Positions 61,887 through 64,000 of a stretch of DNA of 64,000 nt are shown in pieces. Source of the stretch: DASQZT01 sp963728965 (lineage in GTDB: Bacteria > Acidobacteriota > Terriglobia > Bryobacterales > Bryobacteraceae). The notes beneath the pieces are model-generated. The model searched no databases, was not told where the DNA came from, and saw only the letters and a list, made by a program, of their open reading frames with translations. The position numbers were made by a program, and so were the translations under genes. Every line of letters starts with the position of its first letter. Position 1 is the stretch's first letter. The stretch is taken from the NCBI GenBank assembly GCA_963728965.1, contig CAVSMH010000006.1:1922001-1986000 (forward strand), read 5' to 3'.

Positions 61887-64000
61887 GTGTTGTCAAATCA
61901 TTCCACCGCCCCACCACGCAGAAAGAGCCGCGGCATTCGCCGATCCATGCTCTGGCGCCTGTGTCTTGCATCAGGCGCGGCTGTTCTGGTTTTACGATTA
62001 GGACTGGGCTTTGCCTTAGCCCAGGATTCGGGCAATAAGGAAGCCAATTCCAGCCCTACGTCACAACGCAAACTGAGCCGGATGCGGAGCATGACGCAGG
62101 CGCAGAGAGAGGCCGCGGCGGAACGCGCCGCAATTCGCCGCGCCGTGGGAAAAGACGGTCGCGGGAGCAGCGAAATCAAACCGCAGGTCACCGCGCCGGG
62201 TTCGACCAGCCTCGCGCCCCCCACTCTATTCGGCGACGTTCCGAACTGGGCGTACACCCCGGCGCTGCGCAAGTTCGTGGACTCGCTGCCCGGACTGGGC
62301 TCCAGCAACGCCAATAACCTGGGACAGTTCATTCCAATCGCGGTGCCGGATACGTTGACCTATCCGGGTTCGGACTACTACACCCTCTCGCTCGATCAGT
62401 ACGCACAGAAACTGCACAGCGATCTGCCGCTTACTGCGCTGCGCGGTTACCGGGACATGAACCCGGCGGCCGATGGTGGAAACACCAATCACTATTTCGG
62501 GCCGGTAATCGTCGCCCAGACGAACAGGCCGGTTCGCATCCTGATGCGGAACAATTTGCCGACCCTGGGCAATGCCCGCGGGACGGTGGGCCCGGGCAGC
62601 AACGGCGACCTGTTCCTTCCGGTGGACACCACGATCATGGGCGCGGGCACCGGTCCCCTTGGCGGTTCCGAGTTGTATACCCAGAACCGGTCCACCGTGC
62701 ATCTTCATGGAAGCGATGCGCCCTGGATCAGCGACGGCACGCCGCATCAGTGGATCACGCCCGCCGGCGAAATCACGAATTACCGCAAAGGGGCGAGCTT
62801 TGCCAACGTGCCCGATATGATCGGCCCCGGCAAGTCCATCCCTGTGGACCAAGTCCCGGCTGACGGCCTGGCCACGTATTACTACCCCAATCAGCAGAGC
62901 GGCCGGCTGATGTTCTACCACGATCACGCTTACGGAATCACGCGTCTGAACATCTACGCGGGCATCGCCGCCGGTTACCTCCTTCATGACAGCGTCGAGG
63001 ACGCGCTCATTAATAGCGGCGTGCTGCCGAACCAGGGTGGCGGCGTGAATAAGTGGGGAATCCCGCTGATCATACAGGACCGGACGTTCGTTCCGCAGAC
63101 CGCCGCGCTCATGGCACAGGATCCCACCTGGGACACCACGCGGTACGGTGGCTTCGGCGCCCTCTGGTTCCCTCATGTATACATGCCGAATCAGAATCCC
63201 GAAGATTTGGAGGGTGCGAACGCCATGGGCCGATGGGATTACGGTCCCTGGTTCTGGCCGCCGCAAACTGTTGCCACCATGACGCATGGGCCTATTCCCG
63301 TGATCAATCCCCTTCCCGGACAGCCGAAAGAAGTCCCGGCGATTCCGAATCCGTCACTGGTGCCCGAAGCCTTCCTCGATACACCACTGGTCAACGGCAC
63401 CGCGTACCCGTATCTGAATGTCGGGCGGCAGGCATACCGGTTCCGTATCCTGAATGCCGCGAACGACCGTTATTTCAACTTTCAGCTTTACTATGCGTCG
63501 GATCCGAACGGAAACATCTGTAAAGGGACCCCATCGAAGACCAACTGCACCGAGGTGTCCATGGTTCCTGCGTTTCCGCGCTGGGATCCCCCGCCGATCA
63601 CGATCCCGGCGATGCTCCCGAATTGCCTCGTGAATACGGACGTTCAGCCTGGAGGGCTCGCCACGGGCAATCTCGCGCTCAGCGCCTCCGGTCTTCCCCC
63701 GAACTGCTGGCCATCCACATGGCCCACCGACGCCCGCGCCGGCGGCGTACCCGATCCGAGCGTCGCGGGACCCGCGATGATCCAGATCGGCACCGAAGCG
63801 GGCTTACTCCCGGCACCGGCAGTAATCCCACCTACTCCCGTCGGCTACAACTACAACCGCCGCGATATCGTCGTCCTTAACGTGGATAAGCACGCCCTGT
63901 TCCTGGGGCCCGCGGAACGCGCCGATGTCATAGTCGATTTCTCGTCGGTCCCCAGCGGATCCACGCTCATCCTGTACAACGATGCTCCCGCTCCCGTTCC
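61887..64000 (+). CDS. Multicopper oxidase, C-terminus outside the window
   Basis: At least 704 aa, open to the end of the window. The N-terminus has a long Arg-rich leader (RRKSRGIRRSMLWRLCLAS) that could be a Tat signal, then a variable segment. The first cupredoxin domain contains VHLHGSDAPWISDG (type 2/3 copper HxH) and MFYHDHAYGITRLN (HDH). A second cupredoxin begins RFRILNAAND. The C-terminal copper motifs (HPxHxHG and HCHIxxH) are beyond base 64000. It resembles CotA/bilirubin-oxidase type enzymes, larger than most because of long inserts. GTG 61887 is chosen (GGAGA upstream); ATG 61947 is possible. Confidence 0.82.
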   Translation, partial: MLSNHSTAPPRRKSRGIRRSMLWRLCLASGAAVLVLRLGLGFALAQDSGNKEANSSPTSQRKLSRMRSMTQAQREAAAERAAIRRAVGKDGRGSSEIKPQVTAPGSTSLAPPTLFGDVPNWAYTPALRKFVDSLPGLGSSNANNLGQFIPIAVPDTLTYPGSDYYTLSLDQYAQKLHSDLPLTALRGYRDMNPAADGGNTNHYFGPVIVAQTNRPVRILMRNNLPTLGNARGTVGPGSNGDLFLPVDTTIMGAGTGPLGGSELYTQNRSTVHLHGSDAPWISDGTPHQWITPAGEITNYRKGASFANVPDMIGPGKSIPVDQVPADGLATYYYPNQQSGRLMFYHDHAYGITRLNIYAGIAAGYLLHDSVEDALINSGVLPNQGGGVNKWGIPLIIQDRTFVPQTAALMAQDPTWDTTRYGGFGALWFPHVYMPNQNPEDLEGANAMGRWDYGPWFWPPQTVATMTHGPIPVINPLPGQPKEVPAIPNPSLVPEAFLDTPLVNGTAYPYLNVGRQAYRFRILNAANDRYFNFQLYYASDPNGNICKGTPSKTNCTEVSMVPAFPRWDPPPITIPAMLPNCLVNTDVQPGGLATGNLALSASGLPPNCWPSTWPTDARAGGVPDPSVAGPAMIQIGTEAGLLPAPAVIPPTPVGYNYNRRDIVVLNVDKHALFLGPAERADVIVDFSSVPSGSTLILYNDAPAPV

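Overview
The window looks like a piece of chromosome from a GC-rich acidobacterium, most like the Solibacter/Bryobacter lineage (Solibacterales). The reasons are two very large Oar-type outer-membrane receptors (carboxypeptidase-like domain, plug, beta-barrel), two 'ADOP'-type MacB/FtsX permeases, a CRTAC1/ASPIC-UnbV protein next to a TPR protein, a VWFA-related secreted protein, a FecR/DUF6600-like protein, a DUF6677 membrane protein and many PAS/REC signalling proteins. This placement is an inference from gene content. No rRNA or tRNA gene was found. One tmRNA gene (ssrA) is complete.

Layout. 1-5.3 kb: start of a divergent class II fumarase, then a DHDPS-family aldolase, a DUF255 thioredoxin-domain protein, thiol peroxidase and a MurJ-like flippase in one direction. 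5.6-9.4 kb: first Oar-like receptor, with a good sigma-70 promoter. 9.5-13.6 kb (minus): single-domain response regulator, hybrid PAS/GAF histidine kinase, Tat-type TIM-barrel isomerase. 13.9-17.0 kb: NtrC-like regulator and a translationally coupled histidine kinase/OmpR-type pair. 17.0-19.0 kb (minus): methyltransferase pseudogene, threonine dehydratase-like enzyme, DinB-like protein. 19-25 kb: small secreted or membrane proteins plus an NfrB-like glycosyltransferase with a C-terminal MshEN (c-di-GMP type) domain. 24.8-29.4 kb (minus): ADOP permease and CocE-type hydrolase. 29.5-33.7 kb: bactofilin diverging from a pseudokinase-SPOR protein, then phenylalanine hydroxylase and an MFS transporter. 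34-43.3 kb: second Oar-like receptor, TPR protein, CRTAC1 protein, glucarate dehydratase and a zinc-finger/multi-TM protein. 43.4-46.3 kb (minus): TadG/TadE/TadE pseudopilin-type proteins. 46.4-49.4 kb: LarA-like protein, HNH nuclease and small proteins. 49.5-52 kb: ssrA followed by two broken genes. 52-57.9 kb: FecR-like repeat protein, Cys/Met PLP enzyme and a frameshifted ADOP permease. 58-64 kb: alaS, ypdA and an incomplete multicopper oxidase.

The most striking feature is gene breakage. Between 43.4 and 57.9 kb four genes are interrupted. Three carry a single surplus C on the coding strand and one carries an exact 20-bp tandem duplication. A methyltransferase at 17 kb and the hybrid kinase at 50 kb have also lost internal segments. 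Single-base errors in the assembly are an alternative that raw reads would settle; the large internal deletions cannot be explained that way.

No wholly new multi-gene system could be shown. The best candidates for unusual biology are the SPOR pseudokinase beside a bactofilin, the c-di-GMP-type glycosyltransferase without NfrA, the zinc-finger/8-TM protein that lacks any ATG/GTG/TTG start, and a long Arg/Gln/Glu coiled repeat on a FecR-like protein.
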